A stretch of 64,000 nt of DNA, taken from assembly GCF_910592395.1 (NCBI RefSeq), contig NC_088314.1, positions 2,728,001 through 2,792,000 on the forward strand, written 5' to 3'. The stretch is from Lineus longissimus (lineage: Eukaryota; Nemertea; Pilidiophora; Heteronemertea; Lineidae). Positions 14,544 to 25,900 of this stretch are shown here, in pieces. The notes under the pieces are model-generated. The model saw nothing but the letters and a program-made list of their open reading frames with translations. It ran no database searches and was not told the origin of the DNA. A program made the translations under genes and the position numbers. Position 1 is the stretch's first letter; each line of letters begins with the position of its first letter.

Positions 14544-15770
14544 TGGATAACATTTGTCTGGTGACAGGTAACATCAGGCATTCGCTGTTCGAAGATCTAG
14601 CAAGCATCAGTGTTCAGCTAACCGAAAGGTTCGGCCATGATTCAGCGAAGGCAGTAATGTGACGTTTGGTGAAGACACCAACAACGCCAATGACTGCACA
14701 GTCTGCCAAACAAATCAGTTTAGGTTTCAGGACAGCTAGTGTACTTTATGCCGAAACCAATCATTGATTTCTTGAGAATGGGCAAGGAGCATTGAGTATT
14801 TTAAAAGAAGAAGGTGAAGCCGAGAAAAACGCTAACTACAGTAGTATTGCGCAGATGCTAGTCTATCCAGATATGATATTTCGGGCTGGCGTACCGTGTA
14901 TAGGTGATTCGATGTTTCGACGTTTGTATTTATTGTCAGTCTTGGAAAATAGGTGATATTTGACATGTCTGATGCCGCAGGTGCTTCCTCTTCTTGTACT
15001 TGGACGCGTTCATCATATTGCCCATTGTGCCCAAAGTCTTTGACCAGGAGGGGGGAGTCAGTCGAAATCTATTCATGGGTCTCACTGTGGTGTAGACATC
15101 AGGAACAAGGAACAATGGACTGATATCATCACATTTGTACGAACATTGTGCACACCTTGACCAAAACGACCTTCCATGGGCACTGATCTGGGCTTCCACG
15201 ATGTCTATGCAAATTGTTTGATGTAAATGTTAGTTGTGTTCATTTGGTTAATTAAAGACTCTGACAAGAAAGAAACCGAAGTTTTTAAAAGAATGTACTT
15301 TAAGCTTCATCCAAATCGCCAAAGCTCGTTGTAAAACCAGGTGAACTGTGGTAAGATTCTGCCACCGAAATCGGAATGAACCAACGAATACCCACCGTGT
15401 CCATCTACTCCATACCAACATGTTGCCGCGACGTTGTTCAAATAGGATGATCAACAGTCAGGTATAAGGGTACCCGAAGCCAGTTGTCACCAGTTAGGAC
15501 GACAACCCCTCGAAACTCCACAAGTTGACTGTGCCAGGAGATGGGAGAAACTGCCCGATTTGCCGACACAAAACTCCTTCTTGTCAGTTTAGGCCTATTG
15601 ATCACCCTGACAACAAGGCAACACTGTGTGTCGCAGTGCATAACCTTGTCAGTGTAGACATTCCTAACGGGGCGCCTTTGGCACCCTTGCATGAATCGAT
15701 CGTCTAATTGTTCTGCAATTTTAGAATACTCCACAACCAATATCGAATCTCTGCATGATTCTGTGGTCTT
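14544..15770. other. intergenic region between the M13 gene and the tandem family
   Basis: Apart from the terminal-exon duplicate I see no gene. A possible ATTAAA polyadenylation signal lies at 15251-15256. Open frames on the minus strand (14936-15199 and 15438-15779) have no recognisable motif or splice structure. Confidence 0.35.
14611..14674 (+). pseudogene. partial tandem duplicate of the M13 terminal exon
   Basis: About 70 bp beyond the M13 stop codon lies a diverged copy of the last part of the final exon. The segment 14485-14546, encoding the C-terminal signature and stop, is matched by 14611-14674. Both share 'aaaggttcggccatga' and 'cgaaggca'. A two-base insertion and substitutions break the second copy's frame near the Cys-Asp-Val-Trp end, and no splice acceptor precedes it. 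I read it as a non-coding relic of a short local duplication in the 3' UTR. Confidence 0.5.
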
Positions 15771-16189
15771 CCTGGCCACTTAAATAAGTTCGATTGGAGA
15801 ATAACAATAAGAATACTTTTCCTGAAAAGAAAAATAGTTTTCATAATAACGGAACAAACTGGTTCGATAATTTGTCTCTTATTTAGGGGCGGAATTCTAA
15901 AAACATCGATGAAATCCTTTAGAATTGATTGTTTGCACAAACTTGACAACAAATATTGCAGTAATTACCTATTGATCTGGTGAATTTAATTAAAATTGTC
16001 AATACTTACCAGGAGGAGATATGGACAACATACCGATAATAATTAAAGACTCTCCGATGGAGGGGTGACTTAGTTCGTGCGTTAACATGAAAGCCAAAAA
16101 GCTTTTCGTTGGAGAGTTCGTATCACTTAAGAAGCAGAGTTTGGATGCAGCGATCACACTCTCTGGACAATTCTTAGCGAGACACAGCC

Positions 16190-19100
16190 ATGGTAGGTAA
16201 ACTTAGCGTTTAAGCTTAACGTGGTATTTTTCCCCTTCGGTTCGGCCGATTAGACTTGACGCCAAGTTTAATCTAAGTAAATGATTCAGGTACAGTGCAA
16301 GTGACTCTATCATTTTTATTTAAAAAAAAACTAATAAAACGTTTAATGTTTACTCCTTAATTGTAATTTTTGGAAGATCTTTGCCTCTTCAAAACTTTCA
16401 AAGTGATCATTTTCTTTTCCTTTTCTTCAACAGTGGCAATACGCCCCAATCCTGCTTTTGGTGTTGGTGACGTCATCATTATGCGCAGACGAGTCAGACC
16501 TGAAGGGAGCTTACGAGACGATCTCCTCAGCAATAGAGGAAATACAGAAAAGTCAGTCCGAGTCTTCTATGCAGCTTAAACTCCTGACAGGGCAGACGAT
16601 GATGATGCAGCTGGCTTCCGAGGAGCGAATCCGGTAAGTTATCGAAAGTGATTGGTCGACAGCAGGAAACGTACCCTCAGTGGCCTACACTAGAGCAGAG
16701 TGTATTTGTTGTCTCATCAACACCGCGAGGGTGGAGCTCGAATGTGGGCCATCATTTTTGCTCCACACGAGCTGTATTGCAGAGTGCGACAATCATTAGG
16801 ACAGTTTCAACCCTCTTATATAACATTGAAACTGAAAGTTTTCTTGCTGACGAATTGTCATAAAAGTTTTGGAAAAAAGGTGTCGCAGTGCCCTGATCGA
16901 CAATCTTTAATTTTAAGGTCTGAGGGAAGTTCTGGAATCAAACAGAACCGGGTTGTGGAGACGGGCACAAGACCGTATTTCGCCGATTCCTTCACCGGTC
17001 GACGAATTGCGGCCGTTCACAACCATGCCAACCATAGAGGCACCGTCGGCATGGGAGAGTTTGTGGCTGTTCTCAATGGCCTCGAGTTCAAAACGAGGCA
17101 CAATGATTACAGACTGAAAAGGCCATCCACGAGTGAGTGTGACGCAATATATTTCAACATTTCAAAAATTGCGCAGTACTTTTTTAGAGTAGGTTACAAT
17201 AAGTGTGATTTGACGTGATTTCGGTTGAATTTCACTAAAAAAACGGCTTACGATTTCTGCCTTGTTTATAGGTGTAGTGCAGCATGAAATAACAACTCCA
17301 CTGCATGCGCAATCGCATTCAACGTACAAAGGGTACTACGTGCAAAAAAGGTTTCCTCTAAATCATGAAATAATGCAATTTGATGCGATTCGCATGAATT
17401 TTTCCACGCGGTATACAATCCTTTCTTTGAGTCATTGCGTGTGATGCGTCGCGTGAAGCTTTAAAAGCGCGTGCTTTGTCACAATCGCCCGCAGTGAAGT
17501 ACGTTTCCACTGCATGCAATTGCGACAACACACGGCGCGTTACGGCTTTGTTAATTTTTGCTTCACTGCAATCAGAACCTAAAACAGCGTTGCTTTGCGA
17601 TGCCGCATGTACTGTGCGATGCAAGCAAAATCGCGTTCAGTGGAAGCCTACCGCAAACCTGCCCAAGCCCGGACACAGAACATTATAAGTCCAAGAAAAT
17701 AGTTCACAGCCCACCTGAAAATTTTTAAAAATACTAATAATTTTGTGCTGCATGTTTCCGTAGGTAGCAAGACATATAAGGAGGTTGAGGACATACCCTA
17801 CCCAGATGTACCAGCGGGACTTAAATGGATGTCAGTCGAAAAGCAGATGACAGAAATGAAGGAATGGTTCAAAGCTTGGAGAGATTCGGATCGTTCTAAA
17901 AAAGATTCCAAGAATAATGACTACAGGAAGTTTTTCAAAGTAAGGTTATCATAACACAAGGCTCATTGATGCATATATGCGATGTGAATGCAGTAAAGTG
18001 CAGGGTTTTTTTGAAAAAAACCCGCTTTAGGGTACATTGTAGGTTCCAAGCCTGAGCACTTTTGACATATGGACATGGTGTTGAAACATTACCTGGATTG
18101 TGTATCATTTACAGTTTAAGTGGTTGTAGTCTTTATGACTTGGCCACTTCCAGAATGTTGCTAACCCTTTCCCCATCATTTTCTATTCAAAAGCCAAACC
18201 TATGCTACCTCGAAGGATTCTGGACTCTTCCAAAGAATGCAGACGGTAGCGACTCAGTTGATGAACCCTTCGCTAGCGACCGCCACTTCATTGACGCCTC
18301 AACGTGGCATGACTTGCTACAGAAGATACGATTTAGCTCCTACACCGGGAGGAAGGATGCTGGTGAGAACTATGCGTTCTTGCCGACCAAGATCATTGAT
18401 GTTATCAATGATACCATTCCTGTTTACGCTCAGTGGTTTTATCGGTAGGAAAATATGCTAAATTTCCTTCAGAATCAGCTATAAAGTTCAATGCAGGGAC
18501 CGAGCAGTATAGTTAGTTTGAACTATTTATTTTAATGTTGCCACACGTTTGCACACATATTTGGTTTCTAATTCTTGTAGACCAACAAACTTATTCGAAT
18601 TGTCCTTAGAATATACACTTAAATATCAGCTTTCTTCTCTTAGGCCATGAGTAATGCTGATGGGGAGGTAGCTTAATTCTACGTGCACATGCAATCCGCT
18701 GCGCTCAGCTGTGATCAACCATGATTTCCACTCACTAAGAAAAAGATCAGTTTGGCTACTAAGAATATCAAGGCGTTTTTTTTGCTCCACCTATCTCTTG
18801 GTTACAGAATTCTCTGCCACCCTCTGAAACAAGATATCCCCCTGAATGGTTTCCGAGTGATAGACGACATCAACTCAAGGCAGCGATTTCATAAGTCACG
18901 AGAAGATTTTGCTAAATCTAGGGCTGCGAGGTAGGAATCAGAGTCATGGACCTCTTGTTACTGACATAATCACTTCCCGGAGTCACATTCTTCCACCTCT
19001 CGCGTCTCCATACTTCGTCTGGCTCTACGTCTGTGCACTATCAGTCTCAGAAATAACGCCAAAGCCCTATTTCATCGTTTCAGGATATTGAGCTTAATAC

Positions 19101-21344
19101 TTATATTCCGTCAACTACATGTAGATCCTGTTCTCGAGACAATCTAAACAAATATGAGTATATAAAATAAGAAAACTGCACGAGAGTGGCTGATCCAAGT
19201 ATCCACATGACATCGCATGAGTAGAGTACATGTACGTGATAAAGCGCTTTGAGACAGCTTGCACGGTATACAGCGTTACGGAAGAGCCTTCCTTCATTTT
19301 TCATCACAGGTTTCAGTTGCACCACAAGCTTGACCAGGGTGGCCCGCTCGACTGGAAGGAAACGGGTCACAATGCAGCATTCTTGGACAAGTTGATGGAA
19401 GAGATCCCAGGTCTCGACAACTACAATGCAACATTAGAAGATGATGCGTTCGGTTTCAAAGCCTACAAACTTGGCGAGATGGATTCAAACGCAGCTACAT
19501 TGAATGCCGCTTACTACCATCGGTATGTACACGACGTCAAGATACGGAAAACAGGATGCGAAACAGTACATGTATCTCTTGCACGGTAGACTAAAGGATA
19601 GAAGTAAACACAGAATGCAATTTCCTAAATAAACTCTTTTAGCAACAGCGTAGACGTGCGGTAACATGATGTCCAGGACATCAGTAGTGCAAGCATTTTA
19701 CACCATTGTGTCCGGTCTGCAGCAGCTTCCTCAAGGTCTCCACCTACACCTGCAGTTGCTACATCCCGTTTCACCACGACCGACCATCTCACTCTGGTTC
19801 TTCCTCGTCTCCTTTTGCCCCTGGGCCAATTCCGGGCGCTAGTGGAGCAGTTTCATGGGGAGTCCGCCTTCTTCCATGCGGACAACATGTCCGTACCGCC
19901 GGAGGCGTCTGATATCATGTTTTAAAACTCCTGACTTTTTGTTCCAGATATTTCAAAGAATTTAAGAAGGGGGCCATGGGTTCGGGGAATCGGAAGCGAG
20001 GCTTTTCAGACTCGTCTGTTTTCATGGCGATGACGTCACAGGAACAGGTAGCGCCATCTACCCTCGCGATGTGTTCAAGGAATGGGAGAAATTGTAAATA
20101 TTACAAGTATGTCGCCTCAGCTTCTCTGGCCACTTTTGCAGCGAACGGTGTAATGTTTGTCTCTCTTTTTGAACGATTTTCCATAATAAGACATTCACCA
20201 AGAGGGCCATTAATGCCATGCAGGTGCAGAAGCTGAATGAAACAGAGTCCAATTACTGTTTTGCCTTTGGTCAACGGACATGCTCTCACACTGTCGGGGT
20301 AATATCAAACATCTGTTCTGGACTTTATTTCATAGCCTACCAAAATAATAACTTCATCCTTGTTTTATTTAGACAACGTTGGACCTATGCGATACCCTTG
20401 GAAATTATCTACACCACACCGCTTCAGACCTGGAATCCACTTGACCTCGCGTACCACGGGAATTTCAGAGAAGCTCCTGCCGCGGTCGTTACTGGTGGGA
20501 GCTTTAAGGATGGGAGAATCAAGATGGGTACACGGAATGGTAGGCCAGGTGACAAGGCCTTCAATGGCACCAACAGTAATACTTATTACCTGACGCCGAA
20601 AGCCTTCTTCACGGGAGGAGAGGTGAGTTGGCGTATGACGCTATTTACCATTCCAGATACTGTATCAAGCGCAGGGTTTGGAGGCTTCAGCGGGGGATGA
20701 GGGGTCCCTCAAGATTTCGCAACGAACAGGTAGAAATGACGAAGTACGAAGTATAGGCCCATGTACGTTATTGACAACGGTTCTGAAAAAAATCCCTTAT
20801 TCCTAGTGCTATATAAGTATGAAAGCCGACCACGAGTGCGTGTACATGTATGGTACCGCCGATGAAAGGGATAGCAGAAACTCGATTGTACTCTTATTTG
20901 ACCCCCGCTGAGAAATGAGTTGATGTGTTATACCAAACACCACGGAATCTCCCTGTGCAACACAGCAATGATGAGGATAAATTAGACAGCTTTGCATCTC
21001 CGTTTCCTAATAAGGGTGACTTACATATTGTAATTCAATGGTTTCTTCAGATCAGAGAAAACGATGCTGCCGATACTGCCATGAATTCAGTCTATGTTCT
21101 TGACAAGAACAATGACGTTCAAGCCGTTAGCTCCTCGGGTATCAGAGTACTCCTTCCGAACATTCCCGATGTTGGCGTGCTCCGTCAAAGATGGCCGATC
21201 ATGCCAGTCCATGGTGAAGGCAGCGCCGTTTGGAAGGAGATGGATGCACTAAAGGATATAATCATGAACGGGCAAACAAACTGTAAAATGCTGTACGAAC
21301 AGCAATCCTGCAGTGCAAGTGCCACGGGAGGACGAAAGAAGTGA
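16190..21344 (+). CDS. unrecognised secreted protein, tandem family copy A
   Basis: I do not recognise this family. Ten exons join in phase to 627 residues: 16190-16192 (ATG only), 16434-16633, 16918-17132, 17764-17939, 18194-18444, 18808-18930, 19310-19522, 19948-20106, 20373-20622, 21051-21344. Residues 1-19 form a signal peptide (MWQYAPILLLVLVTSSLCA). A predicted short coiled coil (about residues 22-65) follows, ending in LTGQTMMMQLASEERIR. The body contains VHNHANHRGTVGMGEF, WFKAWRDSD, GFWTLP, YTGRKDAGENYAFLPT, GFRVIDDINSR and YAIPLEIIYTTP. Six cysteines are shared with the other copies. There is no membrane segment beyond the signal peptide, so secretion is the likely fate. An in-frame TGA after GGRKK removes 12 residues present in copy B. 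Function is unknown; the paired HxH motif could bind metal, which is inference. Confidence 0.8.
17273..17690. mobile_element. possible non-autonomous element in intron 3 of copy A
   Basis: The intron is rich in 'gcatgc', 'gatgcgattcgcatg', 'gcgtgtgatgcgtcgcgtgaag' and similar GC-alternating words, and it ends in 'cgttcagtggaagccta'. About 60 bp present here ('cagcatgaaataacaactcc' and following) is missing from the same intron of copy B (about 24213-24230). The composition differs from neighbouring introns and looks like a decayed small DNA transposon. I could not define clean terminal repeats. Confidence 0.3.
19690..19915 (-). mobile_element. non-LTR retrotransposon reverse transcriptase C-terminal relic
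   Basis: Read on the minus strand, intron 7 of copy A encodes RRLRRYGHVVRMEEGGLP and then, after a frameshift and stop, GKRRRGRTRVRW and ADRTQW. This order is typical of the tail of RTE/Jockey-like reverse transcriptases: 'R-W-x-GHV-x-RM', then 'GKRxRGRPxxRW', then 'A-x-DR-x-W'. The relic is broken and cannot be active. The same relic sits in copy B but I do not see it in copy C. Confidence 0.7.
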
Positions 21345-21430
21345 GATATGGAAGAGATTGATCCCGAATTTGACGATTGATTTACTGTTTAAAGTGGAAG
21401 CACTGAGATATATATCAATGATACATGTAA

Positions 21431-21436
21431 ATTAAA
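21431..21436 (+). promoter_or_regulatory. candidate polyadenylation signal (ATTAAA) of copy A
   Basis: ATTAAA lies about 87 bases after the copy A stop and is conserved at the same place in copy B (28261-28266). The usual AATAAA is not seen close by. Confidence 0.4.
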
Positions 21437-22275
21437 CTTTTCGTCTAGTATTTCTGTTAAGCATTAATTTCGATGCAGGATTTGCCTCGAGTTGCGTCTT
21501 ATTCCATTCTCAAAGCAGATCGAAGGTTATTATCTCTACCAACACAGATGTCATAAACTAACGTAGGCGTCAGAATTAGAACAACAGACCCTTTAGGCGA
21601 TAGATCAGGTGCCACACCCATAATAAGAACACACAACCCTGAACATAAAGTGTGTGATGAGTGACACCTGGACATATATTATTTTTCGAAATGGTGAACA
21701 GCCTCCAGTCAAGTGTTTAATCATCGTTGGCCCTCCTCACGGTACACATCCTGAACCTCAGATCAACACTCGGCACCCTCGACCGAGCTTATGTGTGGGA
21801 GGGGAGGATGATGCGACCGACCCTGGATTTTTCGAGGATGCACGGTACATATACAGTTATGGGTAGATGGCGGTTAATCCCGATACATACTCGACCTAGA
21901 ATAGGCGTCGAGAACCACTTTGATGTCTCATCAATTGCCTTTCATGACACCAGCAAGAACTTGAATATACATTGGTCATACGTGTATTGACTCAGGCAAT
22001 TGTTGATGTAAATCTCTACATACTTATGTATTTCTGATATATGATCGAAATTTCCTGAATCTTTATCACTTCGATGCAGATGTCGTTACGTCCATTAACC
22101 TGGCGCTTTCAGAAAGTTATTCGGCATCGCGACTCTTTATCTTAGCAAAGAATCAGGCTTTAAAGCAGTCTAATAAACAACCAACTGTTTGGAACCCATA
22201 CTTGATGAAAGATTATAGTTTGGGTAGACGAATTTTGAGGAACTTCCGACTGAATCCGGGTGGCGCATCAGCATC

Positions 22276-22278
22276 ATG
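22276..22278 (+). pseudogene. orphan ATG-only first exon duplicated from copy C
   Basis: The sequence 'gcatcATG|gtaagtttcccc' matches the predicted first exon and donor of copy C (29318-29320) together with its upstream flank. It was carried along at the 3' end of duplication unit A. Because exon 1 ends in phase 0, it could in principle splice to exon 2 of copy B (23352) and give the same protein from a second, C-type promoter. That is inference. Confidence 0.45.
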
Positions 22279-22398
22279 GTAAGTTTCCCCATTGAACCCC
22301 GTGGTCCGCAAATAAGGGTTCAGTGTCCAATTACTCAGGCCTAGGCAAAATCAGATTTTATTCCATAACATAGTGAGCTATACATTTTAACCTTATAG

Positions 22399-22530
22399 GG
22401 TTGGTCATAAAATGCGTCTTGTGTCAAATCTCCACATCAGATCAGACACTAGAGCATGTGCTCCAGAACTGCCCAATCTGGGACACTGAGAGACTGGCCA
22501 CATGGCCATACGGTGCATCCATGGACAATA
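22399..22530 (+). mobile_element. retrotransposon tail fragment at the A/B junction
   Basis: The plus strand encodes CVLCQISTSDQTLEHVLQNC, then PIWD and WPYGASMDN. The pattern C-x2-C ... EHVLQxCP ... WP is characteristic of the C-terminal zinc-knuckle region of many non-LTR reverse transcriptases. The same 130 bp occurs at 29845-29976 in intron 2 of copy C. Here it joins unit A to unit B, which makes it a candidate for having taken part in the duplication. Confidence 0.65.
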
Positions 22531-22990
22531 ACAACAATAACGGATGAGGGATGATATAGTTCGCGTGTTTTCCTGGCCAGTTAAAAAAGTTCGATTGGAG
22601 AATAACAATAAGAAATCTTTTCCTGAAAAGAAAAATATTATTCATAATAACGGAACAAACTGGTTCGATAATTTGTCTCATTTTTAGGGGCGGAATTCTA
22701 AAAACATCGATGAAATCCTTTAGAATTGATTGTTTGCACAAACTTGACAACAAATATTGCAGTAATTACCTATTGATCTGGTGAATTTAATTAAAATTGT
22801 CAATACTTACCCGGAGGAGATATGGACAACATACCGATAATAATTAAAGACTGTCCAATGGAGGGATGATATAGTTCGTGTGTTAACATGAAAGACAAAA
22901 AGCTTTTCGTTGGAGAGTTCGTATCACTTAAGAAGCAGAGTTTGGATGCAGCGATCACACTCTCTCGACAATTCTTAGCGAGACAAAGCC

Positions 22991-25900
22991 ATGGTAGGTA
23001 AATTTTTATAAAAGGTTGAACTCCTTCCTCCTCCGATCGCTTCATTGAAATGTTTCTTACGTCCGAAGATGTGACGTTCCACACCAGGGCCTGGTTCTTC
23101 AAAACAAGTTGTGTCACTAACTTTAGCGTTTAAGCTTAACGTGGTATTTTTCCCCTTCGGTTCGGCCGATTAGACTTGACGCCAAGTTTAATCTAAGTAA
23201 ATGATTCAGGTACAGTGCAAGTGACTCAAATATTTTTATTTAAAAAAATCTACTAAAACGTTTATTGTTTACTCCTAAATTGTAATTTTTGGAAGATCTT
23301 TGCCTCTTCAAAACTTTCAAGCGATCATTTTCTTTTCCTTTTCTTCAACAGTGGCAATACGCCTTAATCCTGCTTTTGGTGTTGGTGACGTCATCATTAT
23401 GCGCAGACGAGCCAGACCTGAAGGGAGCTTACGGGGCGATCTCCACAGCAATAGAGGAAATAAAGAAAAGTCAGTCCGAGTCTTCTACGCAGCTTAAACT
23501 CCTGACAGGGCAGACGATGATGATGCAGCTGGCTTCCGAGGAGCGAATCCGGTAAGTTATCGAAAGTGATTGGTCGACAGCAGGAAATGTACCCTCAGTG
23601 GCCTACACTAGAGCAGAGTTTCGAACTGTGGAGGTATTTGTTGTCTCATCAACACCGCGAGGGTGGAGCTCAAATGTAGGCCATCATTTTTGCTCCACAC
23701 GAGCTGTATTGCAGAGTGCGATAATAATTACCGACAGGATTAGGACAGCTTCAACCCTCTGATATAATATTGAAACTGATAGTTTTCTTGCTGACGAATT
23801 GTCATAAAAGTTTTGGAAAAAAGGTGTCGCAGTTCCCTGATCGATAATCTTTAATTTTAAGGTCTGAGGGAAGTTCTGGAATCAAACAGAACCGGGTTGT
23901 GGAGACGGGCACAAGACCGTATTTCGCCGATTCCTTCACCGGTCGACGAATTGCGGCCGTTCACAACCATGCCAACCATAGAGGCACCGTCGGCATGGGA
24001 GAGTTTGTGGCTGTTCTCAACGGCCTCGAGTTCAGAACGAGGCACAATGATTACAGACTGAAAAGGCCATCCACGAGTGAGTGTGACGCAATATATTTCA
24101 ACATTTCAAAAACTGCGCAGTACTTTTTTAGAGTAGGTTACAATAAGTGTGATTTGACGCCATTTCGGATGAATTTCACTAAAAAAACGGCTTACGATTT
24201 CTGCCTTGTTTAGGTGTAGTGCAAAGGGTACTACGTGCATCAAAGGTTTCCTCTAAATCATGAAATAATGCGATTTGATGCGATTCGCATGAATTTTTCC
24301 ACGCGGTATGCAATCCTTTCTTTGAGTCATTGCGTGTGATGCGTCGCGTGAAGCTTTAAAAGCGCGTGCTTTGTCACAATCGCCCGCAGTGAAGTAAGTT
24401 TCCACTGCATGTAATTGCGACAACACACGCGTTACGGCTTTGTTATTTTTTGCTTCACTGCAATCAGAACCTAAAACAGCGTTGCTTTGCGATGCCGCAT
24501 GTACTGTGCGATGCAAGCGAAATCGCGTTCAGTGGAAGCCTACCGCAAACCTGCCCAAGCCCGGACACGGAACATTATAAGTCCAAGAAAATAGTTCCTA
24601 GCACACCTGACAATCTTAAAAAACTAATAATGCTGTGCTGCATGTTTCCGTAGGTAGCAAGACATATAAGGAGGTTGAGGACATACCCTACCCAGATGTA
24701 CCAGCGGGACTTAAAGGCATGTCACTCGAAAAGCAGATGACAGAAATGAAGGAATGGTTTAAAGCTTGGAGAGATTCGGATCGTTCTAAAAAAGATTCCA
24801 ATAATAATGACTACAGGAAGTTTTTCAAAGTAAGGTTATCATAAAACAAGGCTTATTGATGCATATATGCGATGTGAATGCAATAAAGTGCAGGGTTTTT
24901 TTGAAAAATAGCCAGCTTAAGGCTACATTGTAGGTTCCAAGCCTGAGCAATTTTGACATATGGAGATGGTGTTGAAACATTACCTGGATTGTGTATCATT
25001 TACAGTTTAAGTGGTTGTAGTCTTTATGACTTGGCCACTACCAGAATGTTACTAACCCTTTCCCCATCATTTTCTATTCAAAAGCCAAACCTATGCTACC
25101 TCGAAGGATTCTGGACACTTCCAAAGAATGCAGACGGTAGCGATTCAGTTGATGAACCCTTCGCTAGCGACCGCCACGCCATTGACGCCTCAACGTGGCA
25201 TGACTTGCTACAGAAGATACGATTTAGCTCCTACACCGGGAGGAAGGATGCTGGTGAGAACTATGCGTTCTTGCCGACCAAGATCATTGATGTTATCAAT
25301 GATACCATTCCTGTTTACGCTCAGTGGTTTTATCGGTAGGAAAATATGCTAAATTTCCTTCAGAATCAGCTATAAAGTTCAATGCAGGGACCGAGCAGTA
25401 TAATTAGTTCGAACTATTTATTTTAATGTTGCCACACGTTTGCACACATATTTGGTTTCTAATTCTTGTAGACCAACAAACTTATTCGAATTGTCCATGA
25501 GTAATGCTGATGGGGAGGTAGCTTAATTCTACGTGCACATGCAATCGGCTGCGCTCAGCTGTGATCAACCATGATTTCCACTCACTAAGAAAAACATTAG
25601 TTAGGCTACTAAGAATATCAAGGCGTTTTTTTGCTCCACCTATCTCTTGGTTACAGAATTCTCTGCCACCCTCTGAAACAAGATATCCCCCTGAATGGTT
25701 TCCGAGTGATAGACGACATCAACTCAAGGCAGCGATTTCATAAGTCACGAGAAGATTTTGCTAATTCTAGGGCTGCGAGGTAGGAATCAGAGTCATGGAC
25801 CTCTTGTTACTGACGTAATCACTTCCCGGAGTCACATTCTTCCACCTCTCGCGTCTCCATACTTCGTCTGGCTCTACGTCTGTGCACTATCAGTCTCAGA

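Larger units (their letters stand above)
15771..22397 (+). repeat. tandem segmental duplication, unit A
   Basis: This 6.6 kb block is nearly the same as 22572-29439 (unit B). Similarity begins at 'cctggcca' and ends at 'aaccttata'. It contains all of gene copy A, its 3' flank, and a duplicate of the upstream region and ATG-only first exon of gene copy C (ATG at 22276-22278). Introns and flanks are as similar as exons, so the duplication is recent. Length differences come from a few indels. Confidence 0.9.

Noticed and set aside
15438-15779. A 113-codon minus-strand open frame upstream of copy A
   Set aside because: No signal peptide, domain motif or splice partner; its start overlaps the duplication boundary.
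22399-22530. A small gene encoding the TLEHVLQNCPIWD peptide
   Set aside because: The pattern is the tail of a non-LTR reverse transcriptase, only about 40 codons long, and repeated in an intron of copy C.
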